NCBI GenBank assembly: GCA_028293725.1
Contig: JAQGOE010000167.1
Coordinates: 1 to 41,524 of the forward strand
Length of the DNA: 41,524 nucleotides
Source: Gammaproteobacteria bacterium
Lineage (GTDB): Bacteria; Pseudomonadota; Gammaproteobacteria; Steroidobacterales; Steroidobacteraceae
Reading direction: 5' to 3'
Below, one piece after another: positions 33,809 through 41,524 of this stretch. Both the position numbers and the translations under genes were made by a program. A model generated the notes under the pieces. The model was not told the DNA's origin and searched no databases. It saw only the letters and a program-made list of their open reading frames with translations. How positions within the stretch are numbered: the stretch's first letter is position 1; the number at the start of each line of letters is the position of its first letter.

Positions 33809-34325
33809 GCGTATCTCCCATCCCGGCGCGCCTGTGGATTTTTCAGGTCTCGTCTGTTTCGCGCCAACCCCGCCATCAAACCAGAATGCCGGCCCTGTTG
33901 GCTAATGAACAAATAGAATGTTGGTACGGTGGAATGTTTATACCGGAATGCTACCCGCCGCGTCGGAGCCGTGGGAGCCGTAGGCGGCGTGGCGCGGTCG
34001 AGGTTGTCGACGCGCGGGCGGCGCTCGCGGTGCACCACGTTCGCGCCGTCAGAAGTCAGGTCGTATCGTGCAACTGCACGCTTTTGAACACTTCGGCACC
34101 TGACTGCACGTAAGGCAGCAACTCGGGCCGTCCATTCGCGCGACAGTGTTGTATTTTGCACGAAGTGAGCGCTTTCGCGCGTTAGTGACATATCCGGAAA
34201 TGATCGCGAGGGGAAAAATCGCTATTGGACCTCTGTGGTGACTCACCGTTAGGGTATGTCAGGAGTTTGGGCCTCGTCGCGCCCGCTCCACCTAAGTCAC
34301 AGGTCGTTGTCAGTCGGGGTCCAGG
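33809..34325. other. Gene-free interval of about 517 bp
   Basis: No reading frame here has a recognisable domain. It contains the presumptive promoters of the minus-strand AAA+ regulator and of the plus-strand DUF1549 gene, a small duplicated GGAGCCGT element near 33969, and an AT-richer patch around 33905-33950. I see no sigma-54 GG-N10-GC site of quality in it. Confidence 0.5.
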
Positions 34326-36722
34326 ATGAATAAGAGTGTGAAGGCTTCGTTCGCCTTTCTGGTCGGCGTTGCCGCTGCGGCGGCGGCGCTTGCGGATGAC
34401 AGTTCCGCCGGCAATACACCGGCTCCAGCAGTTGCAGCGTCCGTGGCTCCGGCCTCCGCGGTTCCGCCTTCCGAGGCGCCGTCCGCGGCCACCGCCCCCC
34501 CGGCCCGATCGCAGTTGTGGTCCTACCAGCCTGTCCGGAGCCAGGAAGTACCGGCGGTGGAGGCGAGGAAGTGGGTGCGTACACCCATCGACGCGTTCGT
34601 GCTCGCAAGGTTGGAGGAGAAGGGCCTCGCGCCTTCGCCTGATGCCGGCCGCGCTGCATTCATACGCCGTGCGTCGCTCGATACTCTAGGGGTAATCCCC
34701 ACGCCTGAAGCCGTCAGAGCGTTCGTGAGCGACCGATCCCCGGAAGCCTACGAAAAGCTCGTCGACGGACTTTTGGCGTCCCCCCATCACGGCGAGCGTC
34801 TCGCGCGCCATTGGCTGGATCTCGCGCGCTACGCCGACAGCAGCGGTTTCCAGAACGATAAAACTCGCCCCAACATGTTCCGCTACCGGGACTACGTCAT
34901 CGACTCATTCAACCAGGACAAGCCCTACGATCAGTTCGTCAAGGAACAGCTGGCGGGCGACGAGTTGGGTCCGGACAACAAGCAGGACCTGGTCGCCACC
35001 GGCTTTCTGGCCGGCTACCCCGACAATTACAACTCCCGGGATCTCGTGCAGAGGAAGTACCAGATCACCACGGACATGACCGACACCGTGGGACAGGTCT
35101 TTCTGGCGCAAACCGTCGGCTGCGCCCGTTGCCACGACCACAAGTTCGACAAGATCTCGCAGAAGGAATACTTCCAACTGCAATCCTTCTTTGCGAACAC
35201 GAGCGAAGTGAACGATATCCCGGCGGATAAGGGGCCGCAGGAACTCGAGTACGAGGCAGCCCAGGCGAAGTATCGGGAGGCGACCAAGGACATCCGCGCG
35301 CAACAGAAGGCGATTCTCGAGCCGCTCCGGGCAGCCGCGCTCCAATTCCACAAGGAGCGTTATCTCACCGACAGCCGCGAGGCGATTTTCAAGCCGCAGG
35401 ACCAGTGGACCGCGCTGGACCGCTGGGTCAACCACCGCCTCGCGAACGTCAGCAGCGAGGACGACTATGTCAGTTACCTCCGGTATGTAGGCGAGAACAA
35501 GGACGACCCCAACTACACGCCGGAAAACGGCGAGCGGTGGGAGAAGTATCAGAAACTGACCGAGCAGCTCAAGCAGTTCGACAAGCTGAAACCCGAGCGC
35601 GGCTCGAACAAGATAAGCGCGATGACGGAGCTCGGACATCCGGATGCGCCGCCGACCCACAGACTGTTCGGCGGCAGTGACGATCGCCCGTTGGAAGAGG
35701 TGCAACCCGGATTCCCCGCGGCTATCGCCGGCGGCGCGAAGCCGAATATCGTGGCGACGGCCACCACTTCCGGGCGCCGCACCGCGTTGGCCGACTGGAT
35801 TGCCAGTCCGACGAATCCGTTGACCGCGCGGGTGTACGTCAATCGTGTGTGGAGTTGGTACTTCGGCACCGGCATCGTCCGATCGGTCAGCGATTTTGGC
35901 AGAGCCGGCGAGAAGCCGACTCATCCCGAGTTGCTCGACTACCTGGCCGACCGCTTCGTCAAGGGCGGCTGGAGCACGCGGAAGCTGGAGCGTGAGATCC
36001 TCCTGTCCGGTGTCTATCGCCAGTCCTCGGACTATCGCGACGACGCGTACAAGGTGGACCCCGAGAACAAGCTGCTCGCAACATTCCCGCGTCGCCGCCT
36101 CGACGCGGAGGAGATTCGCGATTCACTGTTACTCGCATCCGGAAGTCTCAGCGAGACCATCGGCGGACCGAGCGTCTTTCCTCCGGTGCCGAAGGGCCTG
36201 AAGGCCGGCGGTCTTTGGCAGGTGTCAAAGAACAAGGACGACTGGAACCGGCGCAGCCTGTACATCTTCAGCCGGCGCAGTGTGGCCTATCCGATGCTGG
36301 ATACGTTCGACATGGCTTCCATGCAGCAGGTGCACAGCAAGCGCTCTGTAACCACCACGCCGCTGCAGGCGCTCACGCTATACAACAGTGATCTGGTATT
36401 CCAATGGTCGCAAGCGCTTGCCGGTAGGGTGGTCCGCGAGGCCGGCCGCGACGAGAGCGCGCAAATCGAGCGGCTCTATCAGATCCTGTTCGCTCGTGAC
36501 CCGGATAAGTTCGAGAAGGCGACGCTGCGCGCCTTCCTGAACACCCACGAGAGAGTCATCGAAGAAAAAGCGATCGACGGGAAGTTATCCATCGCCTTGC
36601 CGGTAGGACTCCTGCCGGTCAGCCTCAAGAGCGCGCCGGTGTCAGATCCGATGCGCCAGGCTGCGTTCGTCGACCTGGTGCATACCGTCGTGAACTCGAA
36701 CGAATTCAGCTACAAGTTCTAA
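34326..36722 (+). CDS. DUF1549/DUF1553 (planctomycete PSCyt2/PSD1-type) secreted protein
   Basis: The 798-residue protein has a signal peptide (residues 1-23), an Ala/Pro-rich linker (about 28-62), a DUF1549 region (TPIDAFVLARLEEKGL, RHWLDLARYADSSGF) and a C-terminal DUF1553 region (LADWIASPTNPLTARVYVNR, TTPLQALTLYNSD). A single CARCH motif (Cys266-His270) in TVGCARCHDHKFD could bind haem c. Families of this kind are abundant in Planctomycetes, usually beside DUF1501 proteins, as here. Their reaction is not established. The downstream gene is 89 bp away in the same direction. Confidence 0.92.
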   Translation: MNKSVKASFAFLVGVAAAAAALADDSSAGNTPAPAVAASVAPASAVPPSEAPSAATAPPARSQLWSYQPVRSQEVPAVEARKWVRTPIDAFVLARLEEKGLAPSPDAGRAAFIRRASLDTLGVIPTPEAVRAFVSDRSPEAYEKLVDGLLASPHHGERLARHWLDLARYADSSGFQNDKTRPNMFRYRDYVIDSFNQDKPYDQFVKEQLAGDELGPDNKQDLVATGFLAGYPDNYNSRDLVQRKYQITTDMTDTVGQVFLAQTVGCARCHDHKFDKISQKEYFQLQSFFANTSEVNDIPADKGPQELEYEAAQAKYREATKDIRAQQKAILEPLRAAALQFHKERYLTDSREAIFKPQDQWTALDRWVNHRLANVSSEDDYVSYLRYVGENKDDPNYTPENGERWEKYQKLTEQLKQFDKLKPERGSNKISAMTELGHPDAPPTHRLFGGSDDRPLEEVQPGFPAAIAGGAKPNIVATATTSGRRTALADWIASPTNPLTARVYVNRVWSWYFGTGIVRSVSDFGRAGEKPTHPELLDYLADRFVKGGWSTRKLEREILLSGVYRQSSDYRDDAYKVDPENKLLATFPRRRLDAEEIRDSLLLASGSLSETIGGPSVFPPVPKGLKAGGLWQVSKNKDDWNRRSLYIFSRRSVAYPMLDTFDMASMQQVHSKRSVTTTPLQALTLYNSDLVFQWSQALAGRVVREAGRDESAQIERLYQILFARDPDKFEKATLRAFLNTHERVIEEKAIDGKLSIALPVGLLPVSLKSAPVSDPMRQAAFVDLVHTVVNSNEFSYKF

Positions 36723-36727
36723 CTATA

Positions 36728-36803
36728 GCCATCTAACGGGCCATCTAACAGGCCGCGTGGCCATCCCGATTCAAAGGCCTATTTCAAAGGCCCAATCAAA
36801 GGA
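36728..36803. repeat. Two sets of short tandem repeats before the DUF1501 gene
   Basis: GCCATCTAAC occurs at 36728-36737 and 36740-36749. TTCAAAGGCC occurs at 36770-36779 and 36783-36792, with a third partial copy TCAAAGGA at 36796-36803. The last copy supplies the AAAGGA ribosome-binding site of the next gene, so the repeats duplicate a Shine-Dalgarno-like core. Confidence 0.8.
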
Positions 36804-36811
36804 CATCGATC

Positions 36812-38254
36812 GTGAACTTCAAGACATCGCGCCGTGACCTGCTGGTGAAAGGCGGACTGGGTCTGGGCGGGCTGGCCCTTACGGGCCTCCTCCCCGGTGG
36901 TATCTCAGCGGCACGCGCCGCCGATCTCGTCGATCCGCTGGCGCCGAAGCCGCCGCAGTTTCCCGCCAAGGCTAAATCCATCATCTGGCTGCATCAGAAC
37001 GGTGCTCCCAGCACCCTCGACCTGTACGACTACAAGCCCGACCTCATCAAGTTGGCCGGGCAGGAAGTGCCGGAGTCCTTTCTGAAAGGCATCAAGACCA
37101 GCACGCAAGGCGGCGTCGGCAAGCTGTTCATCTCCAAACGTACCTGGAAGCAGTACGGAGCGAGCGGCGCCTGGGTCTCCGACTTGCTGCCGAATCTTGC
37201 ACAGCACGCCGACAAGCTGGCCTTGATCAAGTCCAGTGTCACGATTGGCGCCACTCATGACATCTCGATCCTCAAACTCAACACGGGCGACCTGAATCCC
37301 GGGCGGCCGACCCTGGGTGCCTGGGTATCGTATGCCCTGGGCGCGGCGAACCCGGATCTGCCGGCGTACGTCGTACTCTACGGCGGGACGAAGGAGCCGA
37401 GCGCTGGGGCGGTCAATTGGAGCTCGGGCTTCCTCCCCGCCGTGTACCAAGGCACCCCGTTCCGACCCGGCGCGTCGCCCATCCTCAATCTCGAGCGCCC
37501 GGAGCTCAACTCCGCCGCGCAGCAGCGCGACAACCTCGATCTGCTGAAGCGTCTGAATGCTCACAACGGGTCCCGCTATCCCCAGGACACCGAGTTGCAG
37601 GCGCGGCTGAATTCCTACGAGCTCGCTTATCGTATGGAGTCCTCCGCGCCTGATGCGGTCGACCTGGGCAAGGAATCCGACACCACCAAGGACCTGTACG
37701 GTCTGAATGACACGGACCCCAACGTCAAAGATTACGGCGGCCTCCTACTGAAGGCGCGGCGCCTGGTCGAGCGGGGAGTGCGCTTCGTCCAGGTGATCAA
37801 TGGGCCAGTGGAAGTGGGCGGCGAGGAGATCTCCTGGGACGCGCACAAGGAGTTGGAGAAGAATCACACCGCCAATGCGCACATGATCGATAAGCCCATC
37901 GCCGGGCTGCTCGCGGACCTCCAGGCGCGCGGGCTGTTGGATTCGACCCTGGTCGTGTGGACCTCGGAGTTCGGGCGCACCCCCTATGGCGAAAGCGGCA
38001 ATGGCCGCGACCACAACCCCTGGGGCTACACCCAGTGGCTCGCCGGCGGGGGCTCGAAGGCCGGCACGAGCTTCGGACAAACCGACGAGATCGGCCTGAA
38101 ATCGGTGGGCAAGGGCGTTGACACCTACGATCTGCATGCCACGATCCTGAATCTCATGGGCTTGGATCACCTCAAGGTCACCTATCTGAACAGCGGCCGT
38201 TCTGAGCGGCCCACCGTGGTATACGGCGAAGTCGTGAAGGAGTTGATCGCTTAG
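36812..38254 (+). CDS. DUF1501 family Tat-exported protein (alkaline-phosphatase-superfamily fold)
   Basis: The 480-residue protein starts at GTG with AAAGGA eight bases upstream and has a Tat signal SRRDLLVKGGLGLGGLALTG. KSIIWLHQNGAPSTLDLYDY, LVVWTSEFGRTPYGESGNGRDHN and the final DLHATILNLMGLDH are DUF1501 hallmarks; the fold is related to sulfatases and phosphatases, with candidate metal ligands in these segments. DUF1501 genes typically pair with DUF1549/DUF1553 genes, as here. The substrate is unknown. A strong hairpin follows the stop. Confidence 0.92.
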   Translation: MNFKTSRRDLLVKGGLGLGGLALTGLLPGGISAARAADLVDPLAPKPPQFPAKAKSIIWLHQNGAPSTLDLYDYKPDLIKLAGQEVPESFLKGIKTSTQGGVGKLFISKRTWKQYGASGAWVSDLLPNLAQHADKLALIKSSVTIGATHDISILKLNTGDLNPGRPTLGAWVSYALGAANPDLPAYVVLYGGTKEPSAGAVNWSSGFLPAVYQGTPFRPGASPILNLERPELNSAAQQRDNLDLLKRLNAHNGSRYPQDTELQARLNSYELAYRMESSAPDAVDLGKESDTTKDLYGLNDTDPNVKDYGGLLLKARRLVERGVRFVQVINGPVEVGGEEISWDAHKELEKNHTANAHMIDKPIAGLLADLQARGLLDSTLVVWTSEFGRTPYGESGNGRDHNPWGYTQWLAGGGSKAGTSFGQTDEIGLKSVGKGVDTYDLHATILNLMGLDHLKVTYLNSGRSERPTVVYGEVVKELIA

Positions 38255-38262
38255 CGAAAGTG

Positions 38263-38296
38263 TGGATGCCTGGGAGCCCCCCATCCCGGGCATCCA
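38263..38296 (+). terminator. 13-bp-stem hairpin after the DUF1501 gene
   Basis: TGGATGCC-T-GGGA pairs with TCCC-G-GGCATCCA (one U-G wobble) around the 8-base loop GCCCCCCA. It starts eight bases after the stop and ends a few bases before the cytochrome start. No U-tract follows, so it may dampen rather than end transcription, or stabilise the upstream mRNA. Confidence 0.6.
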
Positions 38297-38302
38297 TCGC
38301 GG

Positions 38303-38743
38303 GTGATGGAACTTGAACCGATGTTGTCAACGATCTGCAAGTGGCTGGCGCTGGCCGCGCTCATCTCCGCGTTGTCATGTGCCCTGGTACGGGCCGAAGG
38401 AACCCATGTCGACCTCGACCTGACCGATTTCGACGACGACAGCATGCGCGACATGGACGACGCCAACAAGGATCTGCAGCCCGTGTTGGGTGCCAGGAAC
38501 GGGGACGCCGCACTGGCTGACGCCGAGGTCATTCAGAATGTCCTGAAGGAAACGGAAGCCTACTTCACGAAAAAGGGCGGCACGGATAACGCCGTGAAGA
38601 TCGCCCAACAGGGCGAAATGTCAGTAGCGGTTGTGATCGCCGCGCTAGGAAAACACGACTTCGACACCGCCGCCACGGCCGCTCGCGACACCGCGAAGAA
38701 CTGCCGCGCCTGCCACGATATCTACAAGCCGCTGACAAAGTGA
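38303..38743 (+). CDS. Cytochrome c'-like (class II) periplasmic protein
   Basis: The protein of up to 146 residues has a signal peptide (LAALISALSCALVRA), a predicted helical bundle rich in Asp/Ala, and a haem-binding CRACH near the C-terminus followed by DIYKPLTK, the arrangement of class II cytochromes c. Start choice is open among GTG 38303, ATG 38306 and ATG 38321; the last gives a compact signal peptide with GGAA nine bases upstream. It follows the DUF1501 gene and could accept electrons in that module; other c' proteins bind NO. Confidence 0.85.
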   Translation: MMELEPMLSTICKWLALAALISALSCALVRAEGTHVDLDLTDFDDDSMRDMDDANKDLQPVLGARNGDAALADAEVIQNVLKETEAYFTKKGGTDNAVKIAQQGEMSVAVVIAALGKHDFDTAATAARDTAKNCRACHDIYKPLTK

Positions 38744-38748
38744 GTGTG

Positions 38749-38784
38749 CTGCCTGGCGACGCGCGATTGCGCGCACGCAGGCAG
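38749..38784 (+). terminator. Interrupted hairpin after the cytochrome gene
   Basis: CTGCCTG (38749-38755) pairs with CAGGCAG (38778-38784), and inside it CGCGC pairs with GCGCG around GATT. It begins six bases after the stop. No T-run follows, yet the position between the cytochrome gene and the next promoter suits transcription isolation. Confidence 0.5.
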
Positions 38785-38853
38785 TGCCTGACCGCGACAC
38801 AACACCATTCGTTTGTTTAGTCGCGCGGAATCGTCGTAACTGTCAACAATGGA

Positions 38854-38870
38854 TTGGCACGAGTGTTGCT
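38854..38870 (+). promoter_or_regulatory. Sigma-54 (-24/-12) promoter of the TonB receptor gene
   Basis: TTGGCACGAGTGTTGCT matches the sigma-54 consensus YTGGCACG-N4-TTGCW at every fixed position, with GG at 38856-38857 and GC at 38868-38869, exactly ten bases apart. The predicted transcript start is about 38881, giving a leader of about 42 bases before the ATG at 38923. It lies in a true intergenic region behind a terminator-like hairpin. Confidence 0.85.
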
Positions 38871-38922
38871 TTGAAGTATCCGAAGGTCTCGTCTGTTAAA
38901 AACCTAGGAACAAGTTAGTTTC

Positions 38923-41524
38923 ATGAACACTACAGTCCACCCCGGGCGCACGCGCCGTGAGAGCAACAAATCCTTCAGGAGCCTGCCGATCACCGCCTTG
39001 GCAACCGGCCTGACAATTCTCTCCCCCGGCATGTCGCGGGCCGGCGACGTCGCGGCCACCGCCGACGCACCGAGCGCGAGCCCCGGCACGAACGACGGCG
39101 CCGATGGTGCCGACGGCGGTGCGGGAATATCCGAGGTGACGATCAGTGGCAACAAGGAACGGACCACGTCGCTGCAGGCAGTCAAAGAACTACCCCAGTC
39201 GATATCGGTCCTGACCGGCGCGGACCTGCAACTGCAGGATGCCGTTGACATGGGAGGTATCACCCGGCGCGCTGCCAACGTCAAATGGAATTCGGGCAAC
39301 TCGCGTGAATTCAGCTTCTCCATCCGCGGCCTGGGCTATCAGTCCAACACGGAGGCCGAGGATCCGAGCGTCGGCGTCACCGTTGACGGGGTGCCGTATG
39401 CCTACAACCCACTATCGAGTTTCGACTTTACGGACATCAACAACGTTGAGGTGCTGCGCGGTCCACAGGGTACCGCAGGCGGCAAGAATGCCAACGTTGG
39501 CGCGATCAATGTGACCACCAATGTTCCCACGTTCGACCCCGAAGCTTCCTACTCCGCGGCCTACGGGCAACGTAACAGCATCATCGGCTGGGGCGTCATT
39601 GGCGGCCCGGTAATCGACGGACTGCTGGCCTGGCGCGGCACGCTCACAGTGGACAAGGAGGGCGGCTATATCAGCAACCTCTACAACGCTTCCGAGACAT
39701 ACGGCAACCGCGACCGGGTCGCGGGTCGCGTCCAGTTTCTATTGACGCCTACCGAGGATTTCCACGCCCTGTTCCGGTTCGACCTGGAGCCGACCGGCGC
39801 GGAGTTCTACAACGGCATGACGATCTACACCCGGACGCCGGCCTATTATGCCAACGGCAAACCCAATCCCCTGACGACCGATGCCTCGACACGGCTGGCG
39901 AGAAGCTGGTTCACCCAGCAAAGCGACTACACCTACACCGGCGACTACTTGTACGGCGCCGGTCAAAACGCCGTCGACAATAACAGCCAGAGGCCGCTCA
40001 TCACTCGCAGCCGGGGCGGCTCGGCACAGCTCGACTGGACTTTGGCCGACTACACGCTCAGTTCGCTTACCGCGTACAAGGACTATCATTTCTATGCCAG
40101 CAATGACGAGGGGACCCCTTTCGACGTGACCACTGCCAGCGGCGGCGGTGTGGACTATCGCCAGGCCACGGAAGAGTTGCGCTTGAGCGCGTCGGCCGGT
40201 GGGGTGGTCGACTATCAGACCGGAGTGTTTCTGCTGACCTCCGGTACTCAGGGCCCGGTCTCTGTGTCGAAGAACGGCTGGGGTTCCGACGCCGGCGCGT
40301 GGTTTTCCAATGCGAGCCAGTACGCCACTCTCGATGCCGACGGCAACGGTCGTTCCCTGCTGGAGAACTCTCTGGATGGCATGCGTAAGGCCGGATACGA
40401 ATACGACCAGAAGAAATCCGCGGCGCTATATGGGCAGGCCAAGTGGCATCTATCCGAGCCGCTGACCCTGACTACCGGCGTTCGTGCGACCTATGAGGAT
40501 CGCCGGACCACGAACAACGCTCTCATTACCGCCAACGGCTACGGAGCCGCGTTGAATCCGGTCTTAGTAAATGGCGTGCAGTTGGGCGGCTTCGGTTCCA
40601 ACGCGACCGGCGCGCTGCTCTCCACCGACACGGCGCAGCAGATCGCCCTGGCCAACGCCGTCGCGCAACAGTATTTCAACGTGGCCAGCTACTCGGCCTT
40701 GAGCGCCGGCCAGCTCAAACAGGTGGCCGCAGCCAAGGCGCTCCGCCAGGCGCAGATGGGCGTGTTGTGGAACAATGTCACCGCCCAGCCTTTCAGCAAG
40801 ATACAACCGTCGTTCGTCGTCAGCCCGAGCTATAAAATCAACTCCGACCTGACGGCTTATGTGTCCATGCAACACGGCGAAAAGGCGGGTATCTCTCAGA
40901 CGACCAACGGAGTGTCGAATCTCACGCAGCCCGAAAAGTCCACCGCCTACGAGCTTGGAACGAAGGCGATCCTGCTGAACGAGACTCTCACGCTCAACAC
41001 CGATCTGTTCTTGAACAACATCCGGAATTATCAGCAGGCGGTGCAGGTGTTCGACGCCTATACCACGGCGCAGAATAACGACGGTAATAAGTACTACATC
41101 TCCGCGACCGGAAGTGCGGCCAAAGTGCAGACCAAGGGGTTCGAGGTCGATGCGACCTATATCGGTATTCCCTACACGTCCATACGCTTCAGCGGCGCCT
41201 ACAACGATGCGGTCTACAAGGACTTCAAGAATGCCGGTCAGCCGCTGGAGAACGGCAACCAGTCCTCGCCATATCGCGATGCCTCGGGCATGACGCTCCC
41301 GGGAGCCGCGAAGGTCACCTTCGACCTCGATGTCTCATATCGCCATGGGCTATGGAGCGACAAGGACTTCTTCGTAAGCTTCGATACCGCCTTTACAAGC
41401 GCGTACAACTCGGACGTCACCGGCCTCTCGAGTTACGCATGGATTCCCGCTCACAGCACCACGGATTTCTCGATCGGCTTGGGGCGCAGCGACCGGCGCT
41501 TCGATGTCAGCCTGTTGGTTAAGA
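38923..41524 (+). CDS. TonB-dependent outer-membrane receptor, C-terminus beyond window
   Basis: The open frame runs 867 codons to the window edge without a stop. It has a long basic N-terminus and signal region (residues about 1-45), a Gly/Asp-rich linker, a TonB-box-like SEVTISGNKERTT, a plug (VKELPQSISVLTGADLQLQD, FSIRGLGYQSNTEAEDPSVG, VEVLRGPQGTAGGKNANVGA) and a barrel. The last visible residues, RFDVSLLVK, are the usual start of the final strands, so only a few tens of residues are missing. The plug is of the FecA/CirA-like siderophore-type group, but the sigma-54 promoter hints at nitrogen- or carbon/sulfur-linked control. The ligand is unknown. Confidence 0.92.
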   Translation, partial: MNTTVHPGRTRRESNKSFRSLPITALATGLTILSPGMSRAGDVAATADAPSASPGTNDGADGADGGAGISEVTISGNKERTTSLQAVKELPQSISVLTGADLQLQDAVDMGGITRRAANVKWNSGNSREFSFSIRGLGYQSNTEAEDPSVGVTVDGVPYAYNPLSSFDFTDINNVEVLRGPQGTAGGKNANVGAINVTTNVPTFDPEASYSAAYGQRNSIIGWGVIGGPVIDGLLAWRGTLTVDKEGGYISNLYNASETYGNRDRVAGRVQFLLTPTEDFHALFRFDLEPTGAEFYNGMTIYTRTPAYYANGKPNPLTTDASTRLARSWFTQQSDYTYTGDYLYGAGQNAVDNNSQRPLITRSRGGSAQLDWTLADYTLSSLTAYKDYHFYASNDEGTPFDVTTASGGGVDYRQATEELRLSASAGGVVDYQTGVFLLTSGTQGPVSVSKNGWGSDAGAWFSNASQYATLDADGNGRSLLENSLDGMRKAGYEYDQKKSAALYGQAKWHLSEPLTLTTGVRATYEDRRTTNNALITANGYGAALNPVLVNGVQLGGFGSNATGALLSTDTAQQIALANAVAQQYFNVASYSALSAGQLKQVAAAKALRQAQMGVLWNNVTAQPFSKIQPSFVVSPSYKINSDLTAYVSMQHGEKAGISQTTNGVSNLTQPEKSTAYELGTKAILLNETLTLNTDLFLNNIRNYQQAVQVFDAYTTAQNNDGNKYYISATGSAAKVQTKGFEVDATYIGIPYTSIRFSGAYNDAVYKDFKNAGQPLENGNQSSPYRDASGMTLPGAAKVTFDLDVSYRHGLWSDKDFFVSFDTAFTSAYNSDVTGLSSYAWIPAHSTTDFSIGLGRSDRRFDVSLLVK

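Noticed and set aside
33855..33885. Minus-strand TGGCGGG...GCGC as a sigma-54 promoter of the AAA+ regulator
   Set aside because: Spacing fits GG-N10-GC, but both boxes deviate from consensus (TGGCGGG for TGGCACG, GGCGC for TTGC), as expected by chance in GC-rich DNA.
33805..34191. A 128-codon minus-strand frame upstream of the AAA+ regulator
   Set aside because: Arg-rich, no domain, and it overlaps the regulator start in another frame; not supported as a gene.

Overview
The window reads as a chromosomal segment of a GC-rich Gram-negative proteobacterium. Two large TonB-dependent outer-membrane receptors, several periplasmic binding proteins and Tat-exported enzymes show an outer membrane. 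Receptor style and gene content would fit a gammaproteobacterium of the Steroidobacter/Xanthomonadales kind, but the sequence alone does not fix the taxon. No rRNA, tRNA, CRISPR array, insertion sequence or phage gene was seen. Gene density is high, with many ATGA/GTGA stop-start overlaps that define operons.

Region A (1-5600) is metal and metalloid stress. A minus-strand arsR-arsI-arsC-aquaporin operon looks fit for organoarsenical as well as inorganic arsenic detoxification. Next come a multicopper oxidase and an AhpD-like protein, with a divergent cupin-type AraC regulator. A MerR-family regulator follows, interrupted by one in-frame amber codon although its MerR-type promoter is intact.

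Region B (5600-17100) has a molybdenum/tungsten theme. It holds a two-subunit molybdopterin hydroxylase of the isoquinoline 1-oxidoreductase type, a YiiM-like MOSC protein, a TupBCA-type tungstate (or molybdate) ABC importer and a MOT1-type molybdate permease. An isochorismatase-fold hydrolase, a small alpha/beta-barrel protein, a histidine kinase/response regulator pair and a PstS-like binding protein lie among them.

Region C (17280-22343) carries a trehalose-6-phosphate synthase (GT20) fused to an N-terminal membrane/periplasmic sensor-like region, then a minus-strand TonB receptor with a TTG start.

Region D (22544-33808) is the most coherent accessory block. It contains a Glt/Tcy-type polar amino-acid ABC importer, an isopenicillin-N-synthase-like 2-oxoglutarate/Fe(II) oxygenase, an ATP-grasp ligase nearly abutting an SfnG/SsuD-like flavin monooxygenase, a MetNIQ-type importer, a secreted metallo-beta-lactamase-fold enzyme and an SfnR-like AAA+ activator that has lost its GAFTGA loop. 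I infer an uptake and oxidative processing system for an organosulfur or modified amino-acid compound.

Region E (34326-41524) has a planctomycete-style DUF1549/DUF1553 plus DUF1501 pair, a cytochrome c'-like protein, and a second TonB receptor that runs off the window. That receptor is preceded by a textbook sigma-54 promoter (GG-N10-GC).
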